From Pelodera strongyloides (taxonomy: Eukaryota; Nematoda; Chromadorea; Rhabditida; Rhabditidae), in the NCBI GenBank assembly GCA_036852015.1, contig JAANDG010000493.1, positions 1-64,000 on the forward strand: a stretch of 64,000 bases of DNA. The letters are read 5' to 3'. The notes under the pieces are model-generated. The model was given only the letters and a program-made list of their open reading frames with translations. It was not told the origin of the DNA and ran no database searches. Position 1 is the stretch's first letter; each line of letters starts with the position of its first letter. Positions 24,176 to 35,938 of this stretch are shown piece after piece. Both the position numbers and the translations under genes were made by a program.

Positions 24176-24691
24176 GTTTTTGAGAAAATGGATTGCGAAC
24201 ATGGTCTATTCAGTCGTTCGGAATTCTTAGCCATCAATATCTGTCGTTTTTGCTAAAACCCAGTAACCGAGGGTCATATTTTTTTTGATCCAAAACTTTT
24301 ATTTCGTTTAATCTAGCCGCCACCTCCAGCTTGCCAGATTTGATGGTCATTTATCATAGGGAACATTTCTTTTCGGTTCAGGGGCTAGGTACTTGGCACC
24401 TCTAACAGCCGGTGACCCTTTTCCCGAAAGCCCTAAGACTAAGACCTAAGACCCTAAGGCCTAAGGGAATTGAAGGATCGTTGTCCACCGATTTTCAATT
24501 CAAAACTGATTGTAACAAAAAGATTAAGCACCGAGACAGGTTGAAATCATTTGACATGGTTGAATGGGGGAAATTTGAAAAGTGCACTGGAAGTGAATGC
24601 ACGTTTTCAGTTTTTTCTCATGTTTTGTTTCCTGTAAGACATATTCTTTTTTTACGATTGATACAAGTTAAACATATGCTCCTGCGAGATT

Positions 24692-24765
24692 GGTTGGTGG
24701 TGTAGTGGATAAGATGTCTGCTTGCATTGCATGGTCGCAGGTTCGGTTCCCGGCCGCACTACAAT
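24692..24765 (+). repeat. tRNA-like sequence, probable SINE head
   Basis: A perfect A-box match (TGGTGTAGTGG) is followed about 40 bp later by a B-box-like GGTTCGGTTCC. The acceptor and T stems do not pair properly, so it is not a working tRNA. A tRNA-derived SINE or pseudo-tRNA fits best. Confidence 0.4.
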
Positions 24766-24972
24766 GAATGTGCTATAAATAAAGTCTAGCACTAGCTCAT
24801 ATTGTATAATACGAATAGTCGATAAAAACTTCTATCGATAGTGAACACAAGTTATGAATCATCGTGGCACGCAAAGCCGTTGAACCTGTGGCGTGAAAAA
24901 ACTAGGCCCATATCAAAGTTGTGCTCGTTTTAATTATTATCCTTAAAAGTTACGACTGATAGTAACCTGTTT

Positions 24973-25037
24973 AGCATACACTACATGGGAACAACGTCCA
25001 ACATATATTTCAAAAACCGGCTACTATACCGCTTTAA
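24973..25037. mobile_element. Solo right end of a family C TTAA MITE
   Basis: CATACACTACATGGGAA...TTTCAAAAACCGG...ACCGCTTTAA matches the right half of 27178-27359. No left half is present. Confidence 0.6.
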
Positions 25038-25747
25038 ACATGCACTGTTTAACATATCGATTCTCTTTATTATAGCAGGAACGTTTAAAAAGTCGATTTT
25101 AAAATTCTAAAACCTATCCCTAGTCTACTACTGAAAATGCAACGATTTTTGATCACGTTACCCTGGACTCTATCAGCTAGGCTTTGCACCGATTTCCAGG
25201 CTTTTTTGTAGGGGATAAAATATTGCTCGGAGGTTTTTATCCCCTACAGATTGTCTCTATCTTTCAAGGGATCCGTATAGACTATTGATTGACAATTCAA
25301 CGTTTGACGGGCACCGAACACACACAAACTGATGCTTTGTTGTTACAACAAAACAACGGGTAATTAAGTGACAGTTGTCTCTTAATACTAATGTGATATC
25401 GAAAAATTTATAGATATAAATTTATATAGATTATTTAATATTATGCTCATTTCACTGTTTTGCCTAGCTTTGGAAGAAAATTTCTGTAATTATCAATTAT
25501 CAGCTGTTGAATTAGCTTTATTTGTCGTTTGGCTACTTAGAAGATACAGATTGTCCCTACGCCTCGAATAGGGGTTAGTTTGTATTGGAAACCCTCTAAT
25601 TTAATTTTTTCCATTGGTTTACGGATATTATTACAAACAATGAGCAATCACCTGTTCCAAGATAATCTACGTAGGCAGAAACATAACCTTGGACCCGTGT
25701 AATACTAGGCGATTGCTCAGCTACCTATACCTCTTTATCAAAGCTTT

Positions 25748-25774
25748 TATGTATATATATATATATATATATAC
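25748..25774. repeat. TA dinucleotide microsatellite
   Basis: About a dozen TA units. Confidence 0.9.
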
Positions 25775-26813
25775 TTTGCTACCGTAACTATGAAATACTA
25801 CCTTGCTACACGATCTTTATATTCGGTTATTTTTATATTTGATTCAAACTTTTCTATTTCATCCTACTAGACACTAGACTAGACTTGAAAAATGCACAGA
25901 TTTATCGAAATTGTCAGCTATTTTCTCGGCTTTCGAACTCAAAAATGAGGAATGAGAGGGTGGCTGAGAGACAGAGATATGACAGCGGGCGAGGGTGGGT
26001 GAACTGGTGAACCCCCGTCTTTATGACTATGACGACCCAAGTACCTAAGTTCCTATGTTTAGCTGCTACCTTGGCTGGCCTTCACTTACTGGTAATTGAC
26101 CGTTGACCCTAGCGAACAATCTAGTTTAGGATACAATAGCATTTTCGTAGCTACCGTAGCTGTGGCTAACTCCAGCTGCTATATTTAGCTTATTTTATCA
26201 AAGGCCCCCATCCTAAGGACTTTGTTTTGAGATGTGAGTTCAGTGCGAGGGTGTAGCTCAATTAGTGATCGATTAAACATTCGACGTAAAGGACAATTAG
26301 TTTGTTTGTCGACAGTGAGTTACGAAACCCAATGATGAATTATAGTAGGCAGATCTTTCATCAACTGTTTTACTTTAAACTTTTCACGATACACTGTAAT
26401 TAGTTGCTTAGCGATTCGCCTTTTGAATATTGAAGTCTACCTGGGCTTCTCAAAGTTTTAAAAATTCGAGGTGGTGACATTTTCTGTAGTAAACACACTG
26501 AACTTTCACCTGAGAGGAGAAACCTCTATTATTTTCCAGAATACTAATACTTGTTAGTTTTAGTTCGTATGCTTGTCAACCGTTCATCATATTGGTGCAC
26601 ACATTTTATCTGTTAATAAGTATTTAAATATAAAAGGTAAACGTTTCAACTTTTATGCGTCATCAAGAGCTTTTGAAAGAGTTTCCTTGAACCTTGCTGC
26701 TTTCCTTGTTTTGCTCTCTTGTTTTCATTTTTTTATTGACGGATGTCAGGCAGCTTGAACTACGTGTCACACTTCAAGTGATTGCTCAATAATAAGTCGA
26801 TTCTTTATTTAAC

Positions 26814-26981
26814 TTAAAGCGAAATACCGGCCGGTTTTTGAAACGCATCGCGAACACTTGCATTCTTATGCAGCTTATGCAAATGCACATAAATTGGAAT
26901 AAAAAATCGAGCTGAATTCGATCAACGTAAGAATTCAGTTGTGAACGATGCGTTTCAAAAACCGGCCAGTATTTCGCTTTA
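26814..26981. mobile_element. TTAA MITE, family A
   Basis: CTTAAAGCGAAATACCGGCC opens the element and CCAGTATTTCGCTTTA closes it. The inner arms include GAAACGCATCG and CGATGCGTTTC. It contains AATAAAAAATCGA, a motif shared by several copies. Confidence 0.85.
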
Positions 26982-27177
26982 TCATAATCAAAACAGACCA
27001 AATTTAAATGTTTAATGTCTACTGTCTACTAGGACTTTAGAAAGATCAATAACGCAACGTCCATATATCTTGTCCATTTAGCCAAGAGGTAGAAAAAGTT
27101 TAAAATGTTTTTTTTTTATATTATAAAATTTATAATATGTATGGCTATATTCGATATATAGAGTTTATTTCATCCCT

Positions 27178-27359
27178 TTAAAGCGATATAACGGCCGGTT
27201 TTTGAAGCACGCCCATAGCATTGCATAGGTTGCATACAAATGCATATGTATAATTAGACTAAAAAATCGCGCAGTATCCGGCAGTTATTCGCACGCATAC
27301 ACTACATGGGAATACTTTGCGCAATATACGTTTCAAAAACCGGACGTTATACTGCTTTA
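27178..27359. mobile_element. TTAA MITE, family C
   Basis: TTAAAGCGATATAACGGCCG opens and CCGGACGTTATACTGCTTTA closes the element. The outer TTAAAGCG and the TTTTTGAA core are shared with family A, but the interior is different. Confidence 0.8.
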
Positions 27360-27563
27360 GATCTTATGTTTCGACTCAATCGACCCCGGTGTCTCATATT
27401 AATTACATTGTTTTGCTACACTCTTCCTCTACAACAGACTCATTTATTATTGTTCGTGTTTCCAATGAGAATACGTAAATTGTAGATGTTTTTAACAATG
27501 AATGTCTGTGAATGATAAACGAATGTACTGTGTCTATACCGATTTCGTGAATCTTCATACGAT

Positions 27564-27752
27564 TTATGAAAAACTGTCAATTAGTTTCCTTGTCATAGCA
27601 AAGTTCTTGGCCCTTTCCAGAGCACTTTCCAAATAATTTGATTCAAACCATTTTTTTTTTTCGATTTGCTTCAGAAATTTTGCTTCGGTGTCCGATTTTT
27701 TTCCAAACATCCGTAACCTGTAAGAAGATCCAAGTTTGTTGCGGTGCCTCAT
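27564..27752 (-). other. Unassigned Lys/Glu-rich open frame
   Basis: An ATG-initiated 62-codon frame on the minus strand encodes a charged, helix-prone sequence (for example WFESNYLESALERAKNFAM). It holds an A11 run in the codons. No family is recognised and there is no splice support. It may be a decayed fragment. Confidence 0.2.
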
Positions 27753-27879
27753 TACATAATTACTTTCCTCAACTCATGACAGAACCTGTTACTTCGAAGT
27801 TTGAAGCGGTATTTTGGAGCTTATAAGATAAGCTTCTTTGTAAGCGAGTCATTGCTGACTGTAGACTGCAGACCTAGGC

Positions 27880-27945
27880 CTAGGGCCTAGGGCCCACTTA
27901 TGGGGTCTGCAGACCTAGGACTAGGCCTTAGGGCCCACCATAACT
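27880..27945. repeat. CCTAGG-rich duplicated palindromic block
   Basis: Two imperfect copies of a GTCTGCAGACCTAGG...AGGGCCCAC block lie side by side. Each is itself rich in self-complementary CCTAGG and GGGCCC. Confidence 0.7.
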
Positions 27946-28426
27946 AGTGAGAGCTCTTGTATTAGCACTTAGTGTTAGCTCGTAGCTGCTTTGCTCTCTA
28001 CACATAATGTCAAATAACAACGACCATTAATGCAGGAATAACTCAGAAAACTCATGAATCATCCCCTTTTCACATAACTCTTTTTGCTTACAACGACTGT
28101 TACCTGGGATGAGCATGGAGGGCCCTATGATCACTTTATATTATAACACAGCCAATTATTCCCCAGAAAAATATCCAACAATAAGCTTTCTTCGTTCACT
28201 CCCTGTTGAAAACAATTCTCCATCACTAAGGAGTCGAAGCGTCGAAGCGTCGAAACGTCCTATATTTATTTCACGAAACATCGTTCTTTTATACTATATG
28301 CATGTCACATGTGGTTAGTGTTTTTATTTTTCTTCTGATTGCGAATGATTTTTTTATTATTGCAGCCAATAGTAGACATATATAATATATTGTCTGATAA
28401 TATGCTAACGAGTCTAAAAAAAAAAC

Positions 28427-28604
28427 TTAAAGCGAAATACCGACCGGTTTTTGAAATGCATCGTGGACAACTGAATTCTTACGTATTTATGCCAATTTAC
28501 TCGAATTCAGCTGGATTTTTTTCTAATTATGTTCATTTGCATAAGCTGCATATAATACTGGTCTACTCGATGTGTTTCAAAAACCGGCCGGTAGTTCGCT
28601 TTAA
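28427..28604. mobile_element. TTAA MITE, family A
   Basis: TTAAAGCGAAATACCGACCG opens and CCGGCCGGTAGTTCGCTTTAA closes the element. Confidence 0.85.
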
Positions 28605-28754
28605 AATAGATCTAATATGAGTTACTCGGAACAACCAATAAGGAACTGAACAAAAATACTCAATTCCGTGAAAGATTTCAATTCCGTGCCAGAATTAGAA
28701 TTGTCTTTTCCATGAGAGTTATCCCTTTCTCTCCGTACAGATTACACGATAAAT

Positions 28755-29108
28755 GGGCTCAATTAAAAGTAGCACGGGGCCATTTCCCTCTAAAAAATGT
28801 ACGTACATCCTGGAAGTTTGTTCGCAACTTCCGCCATCAAAAAGATCAATTTTGTAGCAGATCAGCTTATAGACTTTTAGATCAGACCTCGACAGATACT
28901 AACGTGATAATAAGTTCTTATATTTTTTTTTGTATTTTTTTTAGCCTCCCTAGGTAAGGACTTATTGTTACTGCCAACCGTTTTACGTACCGTGGAGTTT
29001 ACTATAAACATAAACTATAATGCCTGTCCGACCGATACGGATAGTGAGCTAAAGGAAGAACACTTCCCTAGTGGTTTTAGTTTTCATCCAAAAAGGATTC
29101 AACTTTAA
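28755..29108 (+). other. Two adjacent coding-like pieces, unassigned
   Basis: 28755-28909 follows a CCGTACAG acceptor and reads as a basic stretch (for example KWAQLKVARGHFPLKNVRTS) up to a possible donor. 28945-29108 follows a TTTTTTTTAG acceptor and reads 53 residues to a TAA, ending EEHFPSGFSFHPKRIQL. Codon content looks protein-like, but the phases of the two pieces do not join. No family is recognised. It could be the end of an unknown gene or a decayed element. Confidence 0.28.
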
Positions 29109-29513
29109 TTCGTAAGTCTAATTGCAAGGTTTCTGTTTTTGTAAGAAATGGATATATTGTTTAAAAGTACGAAGTCCGCTGTCTGATTTAGATTTAAAAT
29201 CAGCCTATAATAATAATAATAATGGTTCATTGGCCGATTGGCCTACTGCACGTAATCGTAATGCACCCACAGCACAAAATAATAAAGCTGGGATATATGC
29301 TTTCGAAATGTATATAGTTTCATCATATATCAATTTTTCGTGGCCTGATCCTTTTTGAATAGAGCAAATTCGGGTCACTCAGTTCCTAATTACAAATAAC
29401 AACAAGGGACAGTTGTTGACTGTTTACAATCGACCCAATTTCATTTGCGATTTCAAACACTTCGATCCGATATATATACCTTGCTCTTGCTAACAATTTT
29501 GACTGCTTTCGTC

Positions 29514-29681
29514 TTAGAGCAGTAGTGTGCCTAATTTGGGAAATTTGCATATGATACGCACATCCTATGTATCCTACGTAAGTTTGGTGCCGGAAGCTTC
29601 CGACGGGCAACAACATTTTTGCATAGGATACATAGGATTTCGTATGCAAAATTTCCCGAAGTAGGTACAATTCTGCTTTAA
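29514..29681. mobile_element. TTAA MITE, family B
   Basis: GTGTGCCTAATTTGGGAAAT and the matching right half GTAGGTACAATTCTGCTTTAA flank arms with CCTATGTATCC and GGATACATAGG. The left terminus has decayed to TTAGAGC. Confidence 0.8.
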
Positions 29682-29943
29682 ATTAACAATTTCCTGTTCT
29701 TAATTTAGATTTTCCCTCTGTACTGTATTTTTGCACATTTAGCATCCCTTGCAGGCGTTTCGGGTCAATTTTTTTTGGCTTTATATAGCTTGTCCTTTAT
29801 GTGTTTTTTTTTGTTGGTAATTGGATAATTGGACTACGCTGCTCACCTCAATTTTACCGTATATAGTTTCTTATCATGTATTTTATGGCCTTATATTTCG
29901 AATAATTTTTCAGATTTTATTGTCTTCTTACTGAACATATAAG

Positions 29944-32369
29944 GCAAACGATACTCCGCGAATAAATCCAGCGTCTCGTCAAAATGCTGAGCCCGGCGAT
30001 GATGAAAGTGATGGGGCAACGCCGGTGAGTTTAAAGAAGTATGACACGGGGTTTTGTAAATTATGTCTTCGAGCACTGCCCATGCATTATGTACACATTT
30101 CTTTGCACTTCTGCGCCAGCAGATTTGCCTAGCGAATAAGTAAAACACCGCGTCATCGCCGCGGGGTTCGGCAGAGGGGCGCCGCTCACCCTTTCTAGCT
30201 CTAGCTAGGGTGACGTCGATGACGCGGAGTTTCACCAGTGAAGAATACAGAGAATGTCGCCTGCGGAGGTTCACAAGCATACCGAATAATAATAACGGTC
30301 GTACTTTGTCTGAATATTGTAATTGAAGGTAAGAAACATCAACGGTACATATCTAATAATCTTATGTGCTTGGTAATATTATGCAAGATCACATTTTTGT
30401 TTTCAGAACGTCCAAAGATGTCGGTATGGTTTCAATACAAAAAGATACGAAAGGCAATTATTTGTCCACTATCGAGGAAGATGACCCGCAGGTAAGATTG
30501 AATTTTGTGTTAGCATTGTTTAATTATTTTCTAGTAGATGGTTGTACAAAGTGAGAGAGATCATATAAAGAGAGCATAGAGAGAGAGATCATAGAGAGAG
30601 AGAGAGAAAAAGAGAGACAGAGACGATCAAAAGAGAGGGATAATGAGAGAGAGGAGGGAAGAGAGATAGAGAGCGAATGAGAGAGAGTGGATCGTGAGAG
30701 TGCTGCCAAAGGGTGAGAATAAAACTGACCGACTACAGTACTTTACAGAATTACAATGGCCGGCGACGTTCATCAGCACATTCGATTCTTGAATACGACA
30801 ATATTGAGAGTACGTTTTCTTCGTAAAGTTTCTTTCCAAAACTTTGGGGTAAATATATTAGTATTGAATGCATAACGACCGTATTGAATGCGTTAAATGT
30901 TTATTGGAGCAACGAGTCGTAGGGTCAAAGAAGAAAAGTTCGTGAAGTAGTTGTCATAAGCTCGCAAACCAAAAGGTACCCTAAGATGTTGGTGCGGTAA
31001 GGACACCATCATACTAATAAGGAACGTGTGCATCAATATAAGTTCTTATTGTTCAGCTTTTACCTTCATAAAATGAGCTCATCATTTACAAGACAATCAC
31101 AGTTAATTGAAAAAAATTTAACCGAAGTTTGTTCATGTCAGAAATGATTATATTGCCCACTCACCGCTGCGTCCATGCGTACAAACTAAGCGTTATGCCG
31201 CTCCCGTTCGGCAGGCTCCCATTTTCAGCGCCGCACTCCGCACCGGAGCAAAATGTAGTACCAAAGTTGTGCCTTCTTCAGCTAGCGCCACTGCGCTCGC
31301 CTTCCGTGGGGTTTTCGACGAAGCAAAACTTCCCAGAAGAGCGTCGATTGTGATCGGAATTCATAATCCGGACAAGGAAAAGGACAGAAGGAAGAGTTTA
31401 AGCAAAAAGGAACAACATGTTAGTTTTAATAATTATAATAATAATAATAATAATAATAATTTATTTCCAGTTGCATGGTTCTTTCAGTTGGTAAAAGGTG
31501 ATAATACTGTAAATGGAAAATCAAAGAAAAGAGAAAATGCTAAAGCCACTCAAAATAACCATAGAAATAAATAAAAGTAAAACAGGGTTTACGTGTGTTT
31601 GATCTCCACGCGCACATCTATTTTGACTATGCGGTGTGCATGCGACTGTATACCCACTTTATAAAAAGTTAGACATGTATTTCCATAGAAAAAAAAGTTT
31701 CACAGAACTTCACTTATGATTGAGTGAGAGTAACCCTCGCCTATTCCTGAAAATCTACAATGTTTTATTCGGTGCTTTTACTTTAGTCAGAATTGCATTT
31801 TCACGTTTCATAGTTATTCAGTGCGGTATTACCTTGACAAAACGTGCAACATTGTTTGTTCGTAATATGTTATGTTATGTTATTACATTTTGCAGTAAGT
31901 ACCCTCTTTTTCGTCTTCTCATCCAGACGCAATTTAGCAAAAAAACTAAATTAGCACTAGTCCGAAACTTTATGGTCTGGTATGATCTGGATATGATCTG
32001 ATCTGGTCAACTTTATGATCTGGAGGTGCTGCTTCTTACACTTTCTTCTATATGTGATTTCCAGGCTCGATCGAATTCTCTTGTGGGCGAACGAGACCGT
32101 AGGAAAAGCATAATGAACTCGAGGCCGCAACCGGTAAGAGAATGTCTTTTTTTCTATTTTCAACAGTTTATGCGCTTTTATCGTCATTCAATTAAAGGTA
32201 AGTATGCATTGACGTAACCTATGCTCGCGTCTGCACGATGGATATATGTTTGTTTTGTTTTTATACATGATTATGTCAACGGTAGCCGATCAATACGTCC
32301 CACGCTGAAAACGACGAGTTCCAGGGCGATTTCCAAGCTGGGAGATTTTTCAAGGTGCCACAGGCTTGA
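29944..32369 (+). CDS. Unrecognised Ser/Lys/Arg-rich protein (partial gene model)
   Basis: Five exon candidates with consensus donors and acceptors: 29944-30024, 30407-30491, 31215-31418, 32065-32133 and 32286-32354. The last may read on to a TGA at 32367-32369. Exons 2 to 5 join in phase. Exon 1 to exon 2 does not, so an exon is missing there or exon 1 is wrong. There is no start codon. The product is polar and probably disordered (DDESDGATP, STIEEDDPQ) and has three RRxS motifs (RRAS, RRKSL, RRKSI), which resemble basophilic kinase sites. It could be the 5' part of the MPPED gene that begins at 35939, but no phase-compatible join was found across the 3.5 kb between them. Confidence 0.45.
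30555..30690. repeat. GA-rich microsatellite
   Basis: This is an imperfect (GA)n tract. The CT tracts elsewhere in the window lie on the other strand. Its open frames, rich in Ser and Leu, are artefacts. Confidence 0.85.
31437..31462. repeat. AAT trinucleotide microsatellite
   Basis: About eight AAT units follow the third exon of the unrecognised gene. Confidence 0.85.
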
Positions 32370-32410
32370 TTCAAAAAAGGGTTCAGAGTATTAGAGGCGA
32401 TGTGCGGGAC

Positions 32411-32535
32411 AATGGGCCACCCGGCATGGGCGGGGGTTACTTCCGCTGGGGCGGGTGTATTTTCGCTAGGGGGTGGTGGGGGGGATTTCCCTTTGTGGGG
32501 GGGGGGGGGGTATTGTCCCTAAGGGCGGTGGGGGT
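32411..32535 (+). repeat. G-rich tract with long G runs
   Basis: Several runs of 4 to 14 G (for example around 32497-32510) could form G-quadruplexes. Open frames through it are low complexity. Confidence 0.8.
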
Positions 32536-32560
32536 ATTTCCGATAATACATCGACTGGTG

Positions 32561-32633
32561 GCGAAACTCACTGTTTATTTAAAACGAAGACACAAGCGAA
32601 ACTCACTGTTTATTTAAAACGAAGACACAAGCT
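32561..32633 (+). repeat. Tandem duplication of a 38-bp unit
   Basis: GCGAAACTCACTGTTTATTT followed by AAAACGAAGACACAA occurs twice in a row. Confidence 0.85.
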
Positions 32634-35107
32634 GGCTCTGCCACGAAAAAAGGATAAAGCTGCCAAGGATCCCAGACTAGCACGGTTAAGAATTCAACCG
32701 GCAAACAATCTACCTCGTATGTATGTCATGCAGACGCGTCCCTAGGCCCTAGGCTCCCGCTGGAGACCAGAAAAAAACAGGGACAATGGGAATCAGTGTG
32801 ACCAGGGGAGAATTCTCCCGAAAGGGACACTGCACGACTTCTAGCTCCCGCGCCTGGGTATGATCCCTAACGTGACCATAGTGAGTTTTCGACCTCAGTA
32901 TTCCATCCTCGTTGTTGTCACTGAATTTATTTAAAGATTACTCTATCAATGTGCGGCGCTATCTTTTGTCGAACAGTTGTTCCTTTCCGTTTATCACAGT
33001 TTTCTTTGCTTCTTTTGTCACAACATTGTGATTATCTCATTAATTAACAAGGTTTTCGGATCACACCTTGGGCTCGATATTCTATCTTCTCTCTCTCTAT
33101 CGCGCTTTCCCCTCTCTCTCTTTTTCTCTCTCTTCCCTCTCTCCCGCGCGCCCCCTCTCTCCCTCGCTCAGGTAGATATGCAAATGTGATATTCCCGCTT
33201 TTTCGGGGCACACAGGCCACTCCGCCACATGTCCACACTTGAGTCGCTCGCTGCACGGGAGAGGACGGTTTTCGGACGGTTCCGTAAACCGTGAGCACAC
33301 TTTTAGAGTTATAACATCGGACCCAGAAAATGCAGTCTGGGATAATTTGGGGTTTTTTTCATTAGTTCTCCGCTCTTCGAACCCAATTTTTGATCTTTCT
33401 AACACTTTGACTTAATCGATCAATCCTAAACCGTTGCACAATCTTTCCTAAAGAAATTGATGAAAAAAGATCGTTGATGGTAGATATACTCAATCATTCC
33501 TGCAACGAAAATATCACACCACAAAGGCCAGAGAAGAGTTTAGGACAGATTGAGCTTTGACATTTCAAGCGATATTGTCCGTGGTTGGTGAACTGTATGC
33601 TGGGACACTGTGCTCCCATATTCTACAGATAGATGTGCGCATGTCTGACACATAATGGACTAGACTGAACATTTGGGAAAACAGTGGTCAGTATACGTTT
33701 CAGAAGCACGTGATATACTAGACCGCTTAGGCTAATTGTTAGGACGTATTTCGTTATATTCGTTACCGCGCCAACTTCGTAGGGTAACTTTATATTTAAT
33801 GTATCCTCCGCCGGTTTCTTTAACTTTGACAATGTAATCTTGTGAATTAATATCAAGCCCTACTCCGGTGCACTACCTTTTAATAAAAAAAGGAGTGTGT
33901 TTTTGTGGAAAACCGCAATATCAAGATAAAATAATGAATAATCTTCTAAAATTTGTAGAGTGCAAGCTACGAATCTTTCTGACAGCTGTATGTGTGTTAT
34001 GATCAATCAAAAAATGTCTTGTAAAGCAGACAAAAATATGACAGGACAACCTTTGAGTTTCATGTTTTTTTCATATTTCTGTCTCTCTATTGCCCTCTCT
34101 AGCTCTCTTCGTTCTGTCAAGAATCAGCCTCTCTAAGATTCTCTCTCTATATCTCTTGACTCTCTCCATAGCACTCTCTCATTAAACTATGACGTAAATA
34201 CATCTGTCACAAGGTCCGGAGAACCTTAATACTTAATTACTAAGACTATCGGCTTGATATCTTTATTGGCAATTCTATGTGATTGCGGCTAAACGCAAAC
34301 ATTTTATTTCAATGACGCTTCTCTACGTCAAAATAGTAGTAGTCGTCAGCCTTTTTCAGGTGCACCTCTTTTTTACTTCTAAGATTTCTAGAAGCTTGAT
34401 CGTGTCTGTCCTAGCAACTTACAAGAGGTACAAATGTTGTTTAAGTTCGTACACCATAAATTGTATATAGATAGCAGTTCCTCTTTTATCTATTACCTGC
34501 ATACTAAACAGTTACCAGTGTCCAGGGTGTTACCAGTACATTACGAGAACCCCTCTGCTAGTTTTCTTCTTCACATGTTCTTGATTTTTTCCCTAGCAAA
34601 GAAGTCGGAAGAAATCTCAAAATAACAACAAATTTCACTTCCTCAAACACTTTTAAATGAGCAAACAGCATAGGAGTTTGCAACCAGATACCTCTACGAC
34701 AATTGTTGAAAATTTCTTTTGACACGTTGTCATAGAATAGGGTATTTCTTTTGTCTACTTGTGTCGTGTTATTATAAAGACATGATCACTTTCTCTACAT
34801 TTAATATATTGATATATTAAATGAATCTCCTTTACGCTGTTTTCCATTCATCAAAATTCCTTTTATTTCCTCTTTACTTGGTGTAAGGACATCGTGGCAA
34901 TTTATGTATTTATGGCCTGACTATGATTACGTAGTTACATTTTTCTTACAAAATCACAATGTTTCATAACCAGCATAATCGAGCTCTGTACTGTGACACT
35001 GGATAAGACATATATATATTCGTACGTGATTTGTGAAACGTATGCTGGAAATATGCAAATTATGTGTCATTCTGTGCCACTGTTTCAAATACGAACGATT
35101 ATCAACG

Positions 35108-35278
35108 TTAAAGCGAAATGCCAGCCTCTTTGGAAAATTTGCATATGATAAGCAAATCCTATGTATCCTATGCTAATTTTGCGCGATTGCCGTGGACGAT
35201 CGCGCAAAATTAGCATAGGATACATAGGATTTGCTTATCATATGCTAATTTTCCAAAGGGGCTAGCATTTCGCTTTAA
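35108..35278. mobile_element. Near-perfect palindromic TTAA MITE combining family A ends with family B arms
   Basis: The outer ends are family A-like (TTAAAGCGAAATGCCAGC / GCATTTCGCTTTAA). The arms are family B-like (AAATTTGCATATGATAAGC and CCTATGTATCCTATGC). The two halves match almost base for base around CGCGCAAAATTAGCATAGG. The length, 171 bp, equals that of family B copies. The near identity of the halves suggests a young insertion. Confidence 0.88.
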
Positions 35279-35394
35279 GAAAAAGCGAATGTATCTTTGC
35301 TATTCCTCCAATCTCTTTGTGTGCAAACTTTTAAAGTAATGATGATTTATGGTGTCCGGAGCTCTGGCGGAAACAGTTGTTTCTCCGTGCTCCT

Positions 35395-35525
35395 GGTTGT
35401 TTCCATACTAACTTTATCATGACCTCTCTCTCTCTCTATCTCTCTATTTCTCTGTCTCTGTCTCTCTCTCTCATTCGCTCTCTCAATATATCTCCCTCTC
35501 TCCCCTCTCACTCACTCTCTTATTT
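35395..35525. repeat. CT-rich microsatellite
   Basis: Imperfect (CT)n/(TCTC)n tract upstream of the MPPED gene. Confidence 0.85.
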
Positions 35526-35938
35526 CAGCTTCCGATATCATAAGCACTGTAATTGTAATTGCTTGCAACTCTAAAATAATTATCCGATTCGAATTCCAAT
35601 TAGCTCTAAAAAACCATAAATTTGTGACACTGGAAATCGGAAAGTCAGCTTTCTGTTTCCTTCGCGTTCATTTTCCGTTTCCGTCGTCCATTACCATTTT
35701 CCACCTTCAATTTCCGGTTTCATTTCTTTCTATTATTTAATTTTCAGTTTTCTGGCCACTTTTTTACCTGAATTTGGATTCTACTCTTTTACGATTTGCT
35801 TATGTTGGCTTTGTTAGTTCTCAGTTGAGCCTCTTTTTCCACGTCACTGTTCCTCTTTCTTGATAAGCCTACAGTTTCATTTTCGTTGTGATTTTCGAGC
35901 TTCCACCGACGAACTTCAAACCACAAACTCCAGGTTGA

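Larger units (their letters stand above)
32370..35107. other. Intergenic, gene-free as far as visible
   Basis: CT-rich tracts (33088-33172 and 34080-34180), the G-rich tract and the short tandem repeat listed separately, and AT-rich sequence. I see no exon pair with agreeing phase. Confidence 0.5.

Noticed and set aside
24692..24765. Functional tRNA gene
   Set aside because: A and B boxes are present, but the T stem has mismatches and the acceptor stem does not pair; scored as a SINE-like remnant instead.
29891..30280. 129-codon minus-strand frame
   Set aside because: It is antisense to the first exon of the unrecognised plus-strand gene, which has better splice signals and composition.
32366..32745. 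Gly-rich frames around the G tracts
   Set aside because: Low-complexity G runs and a short tandem duplication explain them.
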